A DNA stretch of 64,000 bases from contig SZPG01000022.1 in assembly GCA_030263595.1 (NCBI GenBank), positions 62,001-126,000 of the forward strand, given 5' to 3'. The notes under the pieces are model-generated. The model saw nothing but the letters and a program-made list of their open reading frames with translations. It was not told where the DNA came from and did no database searches. Positions 42,113 through 51,291 of this stretch are shown here, piece by piece. The stretch comes from Chloroflexi bacterium CFX6 (lineage in GTDB: Bacteria > Chloroflexota > Anaerolineae > Anaerolineales > Villigracilaceae). Positions within the stretch are counted from its first letter, which is position 1, and the number at the start of each line of letters is the position of its first letter. A program made the translations under genes and the position numbers.

Positions 42113-43252
42113 CTACCCCTTCCCGATCCACTTTCTATACACCCGATGATTCTTATACTCCACCCCGTTCAGGTTTTTTAGGTCCGCGCGCATCTGCTCG
42201 GTGGTTTCCGCGACCTGGCTCATTTCCACGTGTTTGAACTGCTTGAAATCCAGAAGCGTATGTCCCATCTCCGCGTAAAGGATGGCGTTCCCGCCCAGTC
42301 CCTGGAATTCGGGCAGGATGCCCATGCCGTTGACCGCGACCTTGTCGGTGCGTTTGAGTTCGAGGAGGAGATCAATGAGTCCGAACGGGAACAGCCGTCC
42401 CTTCGAGCGTTGAAGCGCAGCCGAGACGTCGTGAAAGGCAAAGAGAAAACCCACCACCGCCTCCCCATGCACGATGATCTTGATGAGGCGATGGTCGGCG
42501 ATGGTCATGATGTTGTCCACGACGAAATCAATTTCGCGCTGCGAGAGCGGGTAATATTCCCAATTTTGGACGAAGGCTTCGTTGTACGCCTTGCCGATGC
42601 GCGGCGCCCAGGCGATGAGTTCTCTTTTGTTTTTGAAGCGCTTCACCTGCAGCCCGCCGCGCTGCATGACGCGCTGCGTGATGCGCTCCACGCGTTCGGG
42701 GACCTGGAACTTGTCGGCGGGCAGAAAACACGAAACGAAATCTACCTCCTTTTCGAAACCCAGCGCCTCGACAAGTTTTCGATAGTATGAATGGTTGTAA
42801 TTCAGCATGGTCATGGTGTTGCGATGTTCGTGACCGAAGATCAGGATGCCGTACCCATCGAGCGGACCCATGCCTTTCGGACCGACGACCTCGTCCAACC
42901 CGCGCGCCTTTGCCCAATCGAAGACCGTTTCGAACAACGCGGCGGCGACTTGCGGGTCGTCCTCGCAATCGAAGAAGTAGAAGTTCGCCTTCCTCGTTCT
43001 GTGATATTCATTGTAGGGCTTGTTCTCGATCGCGGCGATACGCCCCACGTCCCGCCCATCGCGCGCCGCCAGGAAGAAATCAACGTCCGAATGTTCGTGG
43101 AAGGGATGTTTCCTGCGGTTGAGGTAGGTGTAGGCGTCAATGTTGAGCAATGGCACCCATTGCGGACAACCCCTGTACAATCGGTGGGGCAGTTCCACAA
43201 ACCGCTTCACCTGGCTTTTGTTCTCGGTGTCAATTTTCTCGATGGTGAGCAT
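42113..43252 (-). CDS. GNAT-superfamily acetyltransferase-like protein (YghO-like)
   Basis: A 379-residue protein of a large GNAT-related family with unknown substrate. The first half (VKRFVELPHRLYRGCPQWVP, then HPFHEHSDVDFFLAARDGRD) and second half (INGMGILPEFQGLGGNAILY-like segment, residues about 320-345, where GNAT enzymes bind acetyl-CoA) are both typical. CAGGAG lies 6 bp before ATG 43252, so earlier in-frame codons are rejected. It converges with the histidine kinase gene. Confidence 0.82.
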   Translation of the reverse strand: MLTIEKIDTENKSQVKRFVELPHRLYRGCPQWVPLLNIDAYTYLNRRKHPFHEHSDVDFFLAARDGRDVGRIAAIENKPYNEYHRTRKANFYFFDCEDDPQVAAALFETVFDWAKARGLDEVVGPKGMGPLDGYGILIFGHEHRNTMTMLNYNHSYYRKLVEALGFEKEVDFVSCFLPADKFQVPERVERITQRVMQRGGLQVKRFKNKRELIAWAPRIGKAYNEAFVQNWEYYPLSQREIDFVVDNIMTIADHRLIKIIVHGEAVVGFLFAFHDVSAALQRSKGRLFPFGLIDLLLELKRTDKVAVNGMGILPEFQGLGGNAILYAEMGHTLLDFKQFKHVEMSQVAETTEQMRADLKNLNGVEYKNHRVYRKWIGKG

Positions 43253-43415
43253 CTTCGACTCCTGCGGGGGGATGGGAATTTCCTCATAGCATAACACCTA
43301 ACATTACATTTCGACACAGGAATTTTATTGCCTCCGGGTGAAGGAAGCGGAACATGTTCCCGTTTTCCATCTCGCGATGAAGTACAATAAGGGAAAATCA
43401 CGTCGAGGGTATCCC

Positions 43416-44681
43416 ATGTCTTCATCCACATCGCGCCAGGAACTTCTCAAAAAGTACGCGGAAGCCATCGTAAGAGTCGGGCTGAACCTGCGGAAGGGGC
43501 AGCGTCTTATCATCCACAACGCCACCGCGCGCGGCGTCCCGTTCGCGGCGCGCCCTCTCGTCCACGAAGTGACCAAAGCCGCTTATGCGGCAGGCGCAAA
43601 ATACGTGGAGGTGATCTGGGGCGACGAGGAGACGCATCGCATCCGCCTGAAAAACGCGCCCGCTGATTCATTCGACGAATACCCCAAATTCTACGTCAAT
43701 GCCGTATTGGACATGATCAGGAACGGCGACGCGATCTTGTCCATCTACGCCAACGATCCCGACGCCTACCTCGGGCTGGATGCGGAGCGCATTGCCGCCA
43801 TGCAAAAAGCCCATCTGCAAAACTACGTTTCGATCAGCACGGAGGTCAGCCGCAACGCCGTCAATTGGTGCGTCGTGGCGTCCGCCGCCCCAGCCTGGGC
43901 GGCGAAGGTATTCCCCGGTCTGTCGCCCGAGGAAGCCGAAGCAAAACTCTGGGAAGCCATCTTCGAGACGACCCGCATCAACCAGCCCGATCCCATTGCC
44001 GCGTGGCAGGAACACATTCAGACCCTGAACAGACGCTCCGCCTACCTGCAGGCGAAAAAATACACAGGACTGCACTACAAGGGACCCGGCACGGACTTCA
44101 CCCTCGGCCTGCCCCAGGGACACAAATGGATCAGCGCCCAGTCCCTCGCCGAGAACGGCGTGGTCTTCACCGCCAACATGCCCACCGAGGAGGCGTTCAC
44201 CCTGCCCGACCGCCATCGCGCGGAAGGCACGGTCGCCGCGACCTTTCCGCTCAGTTACGGCGGCGCGCTGATCGAAGATTTCAGCGTGACCTTCAAGGAT
44301 GGCCAGATCGTAAAGGTGAACGCAAAAAAGAACGAGACCATCCTGCAAAAACTCGTGGACACCGACGAAGGTTCGAGGCGACTCGGCGAGGTCGCGCTCG
44401 TCCCTGCCAGTTCGCCCATCGCCAAACGCGGACACCTCTTCTACAACACGCTTTTCGACGAGAACGCCTCCTGCCACATCGCCATCGGACGCGCCTACCG
44501 CTTCACCCTCACCGGTGGAGAGGAACTGACCGACGAGGAATTTATCTCCGCCGGGGGCAACGTCAGCCTCAGCCACGTGGATTTCATGATCGGCTCCCCG
44601 CAGATGGGCATTGACGGCATCACGGAGGATGGCGCGCGCGAACCGGTCATGCGGCAGGGCGAATGGGCGTTCGACGTATAA
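43416..44681 (+). CDS. M29-family aminopeptidase
   Basis: A 421-residue di-metal aminopeptidase of the AmpS/aminopeptidase T type. Probable metal ligands are the Glu in NMPTEEAFTLPD, the Glu of LGEVALVP, the His in FDENASCHIAIGRAY and the His/Asp in LSHVDFMIGS. The family releases N-terminal residues from short peptides in the cytoplasm and forms dimers. ATG 43416 follows GAGGG by 7 bp. With the three M42 enzymes and the S51 peptidase it makes five peptide-degrading enzymes in this window. Confidence 0.93.
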   Translation: MSSSTSRQELLKKYAEAIVRVGLNLRKGQRLIIHNATARGVPFAARPLVHEVTKAAYAAGAKYVEVIWGDEETHRIRLKNAPADSFDEYPKFYVNAVLDMIRNGDAILSIYANDPDAYLGLDAERIAAMQKAHLQNYVSISTEVSRNAVNWCVVASAAPAWAAKVFPGLSPEEAEAKLWEAIFETTRINQPDPIAAWQEHIQTLNRRSAYLQAKKYTGLHYKGPGTDFTLGLPQGHKWISAQSLAENGVVFTANMPTEEAFTLPDRHRAEGTVAATFPLSYGGALIEDFSVTFKDGQIVKVNAKKNETILQKLVDTDEGSRRLGEVALVPASSPIAKRGHLFYNTLFDENASCHIAIGRAYRFTLTGGEELTDEEFISAGGNVSLSHVDFMIGSPQMGIDGITEDGAREPVMRQGEWAFDV

Positions 44682-44700
44682 CTGCATGGAAGGTCGAAAC

Positions 44701-45285
44701 ATGAAGGAAGAGCATTCCCCTCCCGTCGAACTGGACGAACTGCTTGCCGCGGAATTCAATTACATCGCGCAGACCGCCGCGCAGGCAAATGAAGACCGCG
44801 CCCGGGTCTCGTCCTTCTACCTGATCGCCGTCGGGTCGTTGATCGCCGCACTGTTCAGCACCCAGCTTTTCGACCCTGAAAAATTCACGGAGACCGTCAA
44901 CTTCATGTTCAGCGGGATCTTCGTCCTGCTTACGATCCTCGGCGCGTCCACCGTCATGCAACTGGCGCAGTTGCGTTCCGCATGGTACGAATCCATGCTG
45001 GCGATGAACCAGATCAAGGACTTCGCCGTGACCCAGAGTCCCGAACTTGCCAGCGCGTTCCGCTGGACGACCCAAACGCTTCCGCGCAAATACAAACGGG
45101 GGAGCGTCTCCTTTTACCAGGCATTGGAAGTGGCGATCATCGGCGGGCTGATGTTCGGGGCGGCGGCGTATTTCCTCCAACGGGCATTCGCTCCCGCGAA
45201 CCCGGCGACGTGGATCCTCTGCGCGCTGATGGCCGGACTGGCGGCGTGGGTCCAAATGAAAATCTACAAAAAGTTATTGACGTGA
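44701..45285 (+). CDS. Four-helix membrane protein, unknown function
   Basis: A 194-residue protein. A soluble acidic start (VELDELLAAEFNYIAQTAAQ) leads to four membrane helices: FYLIAVGSLIAALFSTQLF, FMFSGIFVLLTILGASTVM, VAIIGGLMFGAAAYFLQRA and TWILCALMAGLAAWVQM. A cytoplasmic loop of about 50 residues lies between helices 2 and 3. No characterised family is recognised. ATG 44701 follows GGAAGG; the gene starts 20 bp after the M29 stop and ends 1 bp before the next gene, so it is part of that operon. Confidence 0.78.
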   Translation: MKEEHSPPVELDELLAAEFNYIAQTAAQANEDRARVSSFYLIAVGSLIAALFSTQLFDPEKFTETVNFMFSGIFVLLTILGASTVMQLAQLRSAWYESMLAMNQIKDFAVTQSPELASAFRWTTQTLPRKYKRGSVSFYQALEVAIIGGLMFGAAAYFLQRAFAPANPATWILCALMAGLAAWVQMKIYKKLLT

Positions 45286-45286
45286 C

Positions 45287-45862
45287 ATGCCGCGCGAATA
45301 CACCAGCCAACCCCCCACCGCCTTTCAACGCCGCCCGCATCTCGCGCGGGACGACGACTGGATCCGGGCATTCTTGAAACTTGCCCAAATCGGACACATC
45401 GCCACCTCCGCGGACGGACAGCCGTTCGTCACCCCGACCACGTTCTGGTACGACGAGGAGAATCATCAGATCGCCTTTCACTCCAATATCGCAGGGAGGA
45501 TCAGGTCGAATATCGAGAGCAACCCAAAGGTAAGCCTCGAGGCGAGCGAGTTGGGAAGGTTCCTGCCGTCGAACGTCGCGCTCGAGTTTTCGCTTCAGTA
45601 TCGCAGTGTGATGGTCTTCGGCGCGGCGCGGGTCGTCACCGACCCGGAGGAGGCGCGGCGACTGCTGTACGGGCTCATTGGAAAGTATTTCCCCAACATG
45701 ACCGCCGGGAAGGAATATCGCGGGATCACAGACAGGGAATTGCGCGCCACGTCCGTCTATGCGATCCAGATCGAAGCGTGGAGCGGAAAGGAAAACTGGG
45801 CGGAGCGCGCCGACCAGAGCGACGAATGGACGCCGCTCGACGAAAAGTGGTTTGGAACGTAA
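45287..45862 (+). CDS. Pyridoxamine-phosphate-oxidase-like flavin-binding protein
   Basis: A 191-residue split-barrel protein of the PNPOx-like family. DDDWIRAFLKLAQIGHIATS and PFVTPTTFWYDEENHQIAFH give the FMN/F420-binding barrel. Members bind FMN, F420 or heme and carry out varied reductions; the substrate cannot be told from sequence. It probably belongs to the same transcript as the preceding membrane protein, since only 1 bp separates them. Confidence 0.85.
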   Translation: MPREYTSQPPTAFQRRPHLARDDDWIRAFLKLAQIGHIATSADGQPFVTPTTFWYDEENHQIAFHSNIAGRIRSNIESNPKVSLEASELGRFLPSNVALEFSLQYRSVMVFGAARVVTDPEEARRLLYGLIGKYFPNMTAGKEYRGITDRELRATSVYAIQIEAWSGKENWAERADQSDEWTPLDEKWFGT

Positions 45863-45925
45863 AGGCAACCTCCGCCGTCGAATAACGTAAGGATACATGA
45901 AAACGCTTTCGTTTTGGAGGATGAA

Positions 45926-46177
45926 ATGTCCGAGGAAAAATTCCGCACCGAGGAGTTCCGCGTGGACGGCGAGGAGCTGCTCGCCAAAATCAAGAACCTG
46001 ATCAAAGAGGGAAACATCCGCAGGGTGATCATCAAGGACAAGGACGGGAAGATCGTCTTCGAGATCCCGTTGACCTTTGGCGTGGTCGGCGCGTTGATCG
46101 CGCCGCAACTCGCCGCCATCGGAGCCATCGCCGCGTTATTGACCGAGGCGACCGTGGTGGTGGAGAAGAACGAATAG
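45926..46177 (+). CDS. DUF4342-family small protein
   Basis: An 83-residue protein: FRVDGEELLAKIKNLIKEGN, RRVIIKDKDGKIVFEIPLTF, then a hydrophobic Gly/Ala helix (VVGALIAPQLAAIGAIAALL). The strand-helix start and the single hydrophobic segment match DUF4342, a family with no known role. GGAGG lies 5 bp before ATG 45926, which settles the start. Confidence 0.85.
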   Translation: MSEEKFRTEEFRVDGEELLAKIKNLIKEGNIRRVIIKDKDGKIVFEIPLTFGVVGALIAPQLAAIGAIAALLTEATVVVEKNE

Positions 46178-46275
46178 CGCAAAGGCACGATTGCGTTTTG
46201 GGGGCGAAAGTGCTATAAATAATTCAGGGGCAGCGCCCTGTACGTTAACAATCAACTTTCAGATAAGGAGACCCT

Positions 46276-46686
46276 ATGGATCGTCACATCGGATTGTGGA
46301 TTGACCATAAACAGGCGTACGTCATCTGGTACAAGGAAGGCAGGGTGGACGTGATTCCCTCCAATCTCGCGCCGCCCGCCCATTTTTCGGGCGGCACACA
46401 ACTTGGGGGCAAGCAAAACCAAAAAGGAGACACGGAACTCCGCCACAACGACCGCTACAAGACGCAACTGAACAAGTTCTACCGGCAGGTCATCGCCGCC
46501 CTCAAGGATGTCGACTCGATCTTTATCATGGGACCCGGCGAGGCAAAGGTCGAGTTCGAGAAGGCGCTCGGGAAATACAAAGCCATGCAAAAGCGGCTCG
46601 TCAAGGTGGAAGCCGCCGACAAGATGACGAAGAAGCAAATGATCGCGCGCGTAAGGAAATTTTACAGGAGCCAGCCAAACGCATAA
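46276..46686 (+). CDS. Release-factor-like (baeRF-type) small protein
   Basis: A 136-residue protein: HIGLWIDHKQAYVIWYKEGR at the start, RYKTQLNKFYRQVIAALKD in the middle, then IFIMGPGEAKVEFEKAL and a C-terminal VEAADKMTKKQMIARVRKFY. This pattern is shared by short proteins related to the middle domain of archaeal/eukaryotic release factor 1 and bacterial 'translational machinery' proteins. A ribosome-related role is inferred from that family only. AAGGAG precedes the ATG and a strong terminator follows, so it is a single-gene unit. Confidence 0.75.
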   Translation: MDRHIGLWIDHKQAYVIWYKEGRVDVIPSNLAPPAHFSGGTQLGGKQNQKGDTELRHNDRYKTQLNKFYRQVIAALKDVDSIFIMGPGEAKVEFEKALGKYKAMQKRLVKVEAADKMTKKQMIARVRKFYRSQPNA

Positions 46687-46707
46687 CCGCATGCAATCGA
46701 ATACAGG

Positions 46708-46739
46708 GAGCCGAAGGCGAGAGACCTTCGGCTCTTTTT
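46708..46739 (+). terminator. Terminator after the baeRF-like gene
   Basis: GAGCCGAAGG (46708-46717) pairs with CCTTCGGCTC (46725-46734), then TTTTT. Confidence 0.93.
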
Positions 46740-46956
46740 ATTTCCAATCTCTCGAACGTGAACCACCAAGTGGGTTTTTAGGGCGGCGAATTTCCAGGCG
46801 GAAAACGCGAGAAGAACCTTTACCGAATCTTCACGATCGCTTTACCCCCGCTTCAACCCGCAAATGTACATTCTGGCATGGAACGACGCGTCGACGCGCG
46901 GCGTGGACGGTATTACAATGCAAAAACGGAAACCGCCTTTACAGTAAAATCGAAAC

Positions 46957-47640
46957 ATGGCAAAAATACTGGTCATTGACGACGAACCCTCCATCACCAA
47001 ACTGATCGGCGCGTATCTCAAGCCCGAGGGCTACGAGGTTTACACCGCCGCCGACGGCCACGCGGGGCTCAAAGCCGCGCGCGCCTTCAACCCCGATCTC
47101 ATCATCCTGGATGTCATGCTCCCCGGCATGGACGGCATCGAACTGCTTTCGCGTTTGCGCCGCGAATCGGACGTGTACGTCATCATGCTCACGGCAAAGA
47201 CCGAAGAGACCGACAAGGTCGTGGGGCTTTCCGTGGGCGCGGACGATTACGTGACCAAGCCCTTCAGTCCGCGCGAGTTGGTGGCGAGGGTCAAGGCGGC
47301 GTTGAGGCGCATCGAAGCGGGAGCAGCCTCGGGCGTGGAAAGAAGCGTGCTGTCCTTCAAACACGTCCACATTGATGCGGGCGCGCGCAAGGTCAGCGTG
47401 GACGATAATCCGGTCGAGTTGACCGCCATCGAGTTCGATCTGCTCAAGGCGCTGGCTGAAAATCGCGGGCGCGTGCTGTCGCGCGAGCAGTTGCTCGAAA
47501 AAGTGTGGGGCGGCGAATACTTTGGCGAAATCCGCGTGGTGGACGTGCATCTCGGGCACATCCGCCAGAAACTCGGGCGCGAGGCTCTGATCGCCACGGT
47601 GCGCGGCGTGGGCTATCGCTTCGAGGACGAGCCTTTGTAA
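46957..47640 (+). CDS. OmpR/CopR-type response regulator
   Basis: A 227-residue DNA-binding response regulator: acidic pair D8/D9, phospho-acceptor D52 in LIILDVMLPGMDG, the lysine in VTKPFSPRELVARVKAALRR, and a winged helix ending VWGGEYFGEIRVVDVHLGHI. It is followed after 10 bp by a kinase with a methionine-rich sensor loop and lies opposite a copper-type ATPase gene, so it is probably a copper-responsive activator. That specificity is inferred from context. Confidence 0.93.
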   Translation: MAKILVIDDEPSITKLIGAYLKPEGYEVYTAADGHAGLKAARAFNPDLIILDVMLPGMDGIELLSRLRRESDVYVIMLTAKTEETDKVVGLSVGADDYVTKPFSPRELVARVKAALRRIEAGAASGVERSVLSFKHVHIDAGARKVSVDDNPVELTAIEFDLLKALAENRGRVLSREQLLEKVWGGEYFGEIRVVDVHLGHIRQKLGREALIATVRGVGYRFEDEPL

Positions 47641-47650
47641 GCGAGGAATT

Positions 47651-48781
47651 ATGGTTGATTATTTCCGCAGGCATTTGGGCGCAAAGATCTTTTTCTCCTA
47701 TCTGGTCGTCATCGTATTGGGCGTAACGGTGTTGATCCTTGCCAGTCAGTTCATCTTGCCGTCTGCATTCAATCGGCACATGGGTATGATGGACGGCGGA
47801 ATGATGAACAACGGAATGATGGGCGGATCGGATTCGATGTCGCAGTTGTACGTTGACTTTCGCGCCAGTTTCAATGAAGCGTTGCTATATGCCGCGCTGA
47901 CGGCGACGATCGCCGCCCTTGCGCTCAGTTTTCTTTTCAGTCAAAGCGTCGTCGCGCCCGTGCTGGCAATGTCACATGCCGCGCAGCGCATTGCCAGCGG
48001 ACGTTACGATGAACGCGTGCAGGTCAATGGCGAAGATGAACTTGCTCGACTTGCGATGCGTTTCAATGATATGGCTGAAAAACTCGATCAAGTCGAATCC
48101 ATGCGGCGGCGCCTCATCGGCGACGTCAGCCACGAACTCCGCACGCCGCTCACTGCCATCAAGGGTTCGATGGAGGGCTTGATGGACGGCGTGCTGCCCG
48201 CGAACAACGAAACCTATCAACAGATCCATCTCGAAGCGGATCGCTTGAACCGTCTCGTGGATGATTTGCAGGAACTCAGCCGCGTCGAAGACCGCGCCTA
48301 TCAACTGGATCTTCGCCCATTGGATGTCGCCTCCCTCGCGCGGACGGTGACCAAACGACTCGCGCCTCGAGCCGAATCCAAACGCATCATTCTGGACCTC
48401 GAACTGACTCCCAACCTTCCGCCTCTCCTCGCCGACGAAGACCGCGCCATTCAAATTCTGACCAACCTCACGGGCAACGCGCTGCAATACACGCCCGAAG
48501 GCGGACGCGTCACGATCTCCGCAAAACGTGTGAACGATGAAATTCAAATCTCCGTTCGCGACACAGGCATCGGGATTCCCATCGAACATCTCCCTCACAT
48601 TTTCGACCGCTTCTACCGGGTGGACAAATCGCGTTCGCGACGCGCAGGCGGGGGGAGCGGCATCGGCTTGACGATCGCGCGCGCGCTCGTCGAGGCGCAG
48701 GGCGGACGAATTTGGGCCGAGTCGGAGGGCGAAGGGAAGGGAAGCAGGTTCGCGTTCACCATGCCGATCGCGAAAAGTTAA
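47651..48781 (+). CDS. Sensor histidine kinase with methionine-rich sensor loop
   Basis: A 376-residue kinase. Helix 1 (VVIVLGVTVLILASQFI) and helix 2 (ALLYAALTATIAALALSFLF) enclose a short outside loop (residues about 42-65) with ten or so Met (HMGMMDGGMMNNGMMGGSDS), a composition typical of Cu(I)/Ag(I) binding. A HAMP linker, HisKA with H161 in SHELRTPLTAIKGSM, and an HATPase domain (NLTGNALQYTPEGG, DTGIGIP, GGGSGIGLTIARAL) follow. The partner regulator is directly upstream. The CopB-type ATPase converging from the other side is the likely target. Confidence 0.92.
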   Translation: MVDYFRRHLGAKIFFSYLVVIVLGVTVLILASQFILPSAFNRHMGMMDGGMMNNGMMGGSDSMSQLYVDFRASFNEALLYAALTATIAALALSFLFSQSVVAPVLAMSHAAQRIASGRYDERVQVNGEDELARLAMRFNDMAEKLDQVESMRRRLIGDVSHELRTPLTAIKGSMEGLMDGVLPANNETYQQIHLEADRLNRLVDDLQELSRVEDRAYQLDLRPLDVASLARTVTKRLAPRAESKRIILDLELTPNLPPLLADEDRAIQILTNLTGNALQYTPEGGRVTISAKRVNDEIQISVRDTGIGIPIEHLPHIFDRFYRVDKSRSRRAGGGSGIGLTIARALVEAQGGRIWAESEGEGKGSRFAFTMPIAKS

Positions 48782-48800
48782 TGTGCGCGTGAGACGGGTC

Positions 48801-50983
48801 TTATAATGTTATCCTTTTCAACAACTGCGCGTTGATCGCCACCACGATGGTGCTGAGGGACATGAACAACGCGCCGATTGCAGGCGAGAGCAGGATGCCC
48901 CAATTGACCAGCACGCCCGCCGCCAGCGGAATGGCGACGATGTTGTAGCCCGCCGCCCACCACAGGTTCTGGATCATCTTGTTGTAACTGGCGCGGCTGA
49001 GTTTGAAGATCTTGACCACGTCCAACGGGTTGCTGTGGACGAGGACGATGCCAGCGGATTCGATGGCAACATCCGTGCCGCCGCCGATGGCGATGCCCAC
49101 GTCCGCGCGGGTGAGGGCGGGCGCGTCGTTCACGCCGTCGCCGACCATTGCCACGCGTTTCCCGAGCCTTTGCAACTCTGAGACCTTTTGGTCTTTGTGT
49201 TCGGGCAGGACTTCGGCAAAGACGCGTTCGATTCCCAATTGGTTCGCGACCGCCTTCGCAACGGCTTGACTGTCGCCTGTGAGCATGGCGACTTCGATTC
49301 CCATTTTGTGCAACTCGTCTATCGCGCGTTTGCTTTCGGGGCGGATGACATCTGCAATGGAGATCGCGGCGATGATTTTGTGTTGATTCGAATGGGGCGC
49401 TAGAGAGCGCCTACTACGCGCGGGGGAATCACTACGCGCGGGGGAATCGCTACGCGCGGATGAATCATCGCTCGCGTAGGAGACGTTCTCCAACGTCGAG
49501 CCGCTCACCAAATACACAACGGTCTGTGAATTGTTATTGGCTGACTCCGTAAACGACTTGATGTTTCCTTCGGGAGCGAGAGAAAGCATTTCCAACAAAC
49601 GCGGTCCGCCGACGTAGTAGGTTTCGTTGTTGAAGTCAGCCTGGACGCCGCGTCCTTTCAAGGCGGAGAAATTGCCGATCGCAGGCAGAGTCAACTTCCG
49701 GTCACGCGCGAAGCGGCGGATGGCAGTGGCGATGAGATGCTCGGAATCCGATTCCAGCGCGGCGGCGAGACTCAGCGCGCGGTCGGAGTCCCAGCCATCC
49801 GCTGTCGCAACATCCACGACGCCGAATTGACCTTGAGTCAGTGTTCCCGTTTTGTCGAAGATCACCACGTCAATTTCACGTGCGGCTTCGAGGGCGAGAC
49901 GATCCCGGACGAGGATGCCGTTGCGCGCGCCCAACGCGGTGGTGATGGCAACGACGAGCGGAATCGCCAGACCGAGCGCGTGCGGACAGGCGATGACGAG
50001 AACCGTAACAACGCGCGTGAGGACTTCGAGATTGAAGGCGTCGGCAATCGTCCATGCAATGCCGGTGAGGAACGCGGCGGCGAGGGCGATGTAGAACAGC
50101 CAGCCCGCGGCTTTGTCGGCGAGAACCTGCGTTTTGGATTTGGACTGCTGCGCCTGCTCGACGAGACGCATGATGCCTGCGAGAGCGGTCTCATTGCCCG
50201 TGGCGGTGACTTTTACACGCAGGCTTCCATCCCCGTTGATCGTGCCAGCGATGACCTTCGCGCCCTGCATCTTATGAACAGGTTTCGATTCCCCGGTAAT
50301 CATCGCTTCGTTGACGTCGGAATGTCCGTCAACGACTTCGCCATCCGCCGGGACGCTCGCGCCGGGTCGGACGAGGACGAGGTCGCCGTTCTTGAGCGCG
50401 GAGACGGGAACGGTCTCGGTCATGTCGCCGTGATGGATGCGCTCCGCCGTGTCGGGCATGAGTTTGGCGAGTTCGTTGAGCGCGCCCGAAGCCTGCCGCA
50501 CCGAGCGCATCTCCAGCCAATGACCGAGCAGCATGATGTCAATCAGCGTGACGAGTTCCCAGAAAAAGCCTTCGCCCAGGGCGATGAACTGCGCCGCGAC
50601 GCTGTAGATGAACGCGACCGAGATCGCCAGCGAGATGAGCGTCATCATGCCGGGTTTGCGGTCTTTCAGAACGGCAATCCGCCGTAGATGAAGATCACGA
50701 CCGAAAAGACGAAGGGAATCCACTCACTAAATGGAATCGCGGGCGGCGTGAAGCCGAGCCACATCTGGATCATTTCGCTATAGACCAGCACGGGAATGCT
50801 CAGCAACAGGCTCCACCAGAAGCGCACGCGGAACATCCCCTCGTGCCCGGTGTGGTCTGTGCCGTGACCGGCGTGGGCGGAATGGTCTTCCTTTGTCGTT
50901 GCAGTTCCCGCAGGCATGGCGTGACCTGCGTGTTGCGCGCCAGCGTGCGTGCGAGGAATGGTCGTGCGAGTGGTGTTGGTCAT
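48801..50983 (-). pseudogene. copB: CopB-type copper P-type ATPase, broken by a frameshift
   Basis: Heavy-metal exporting P1B ATPase split into two frames. The first part (50983 to about 50666, minus strand) has a His-rich start ([30 protein letters not shown]) and two helices ending GGLPF. The second part continues [16 protein letters not shown], with TGES, the membrane CPH motif ([14 protein letters not shown]), DKTGTLT and GDGVND. In relatives seven or so residues lie between GGxPF and the PGMM helix; here they are missing and the frame changes near 50678, as if about 20 bp were lost. This could be a true mutation or an assembly error. An in-frame Ser/Ala/Arg repeat (SARSDSP units, 49397-49496) is inserted in the nucleotide-binding domain. 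CPH and the His-rich start fit the CopB branch. Confidence 0.85.
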
Positions 50984-51090
50984 GGTTTTGCATGGCTGCC
51001 TCTCTCTCTAAAATGGAACGGTTCGGAGATCAAAAGGAAGGACGGAGAAGAAGGAATCCCCTGCCGCGCCTTCATCTTGAATGACAGGAT

Positions 51091-51118
51091 TTTATACCGC
51101 ATTTCTTACGCCGCGCAA
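51091..51118 (-). promoter_or_regulatory. Likely promoter of the copB gene
   Basis: On the minus strand TTGCGC (51118-51113) and TATAAA (51096-51091) are 16 bp apart, about 110 bp before the ATG. The rest of the 50984-51291 gap shows no gene. Confidence 0.6.
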
Positions 51119-51291
51119 TATAGGCAAAATGGCGTATTCCTCACCGCGCAGTTCTGCCTGCGGCTTCGACGACGCGCGGGTCAGGCGACCTGGGCGGTTC
51201 ACGCGTGAGCGAAAGGGGCGGCATCGTTTCACATAAACGGGGGACTTTGCCCGATCAAATCAAGCGGCTACAATGAAGCGGAGGAGAAGAA

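Noticed and set aside
48801-50983. Two separate genes (a His-rich membrane protein and a short P-type ATPase)
   Set aside because: The two parts together make one CopB-type protein in the right order with the join inside a conserved segment, so a frameshift is the simpler explanation.
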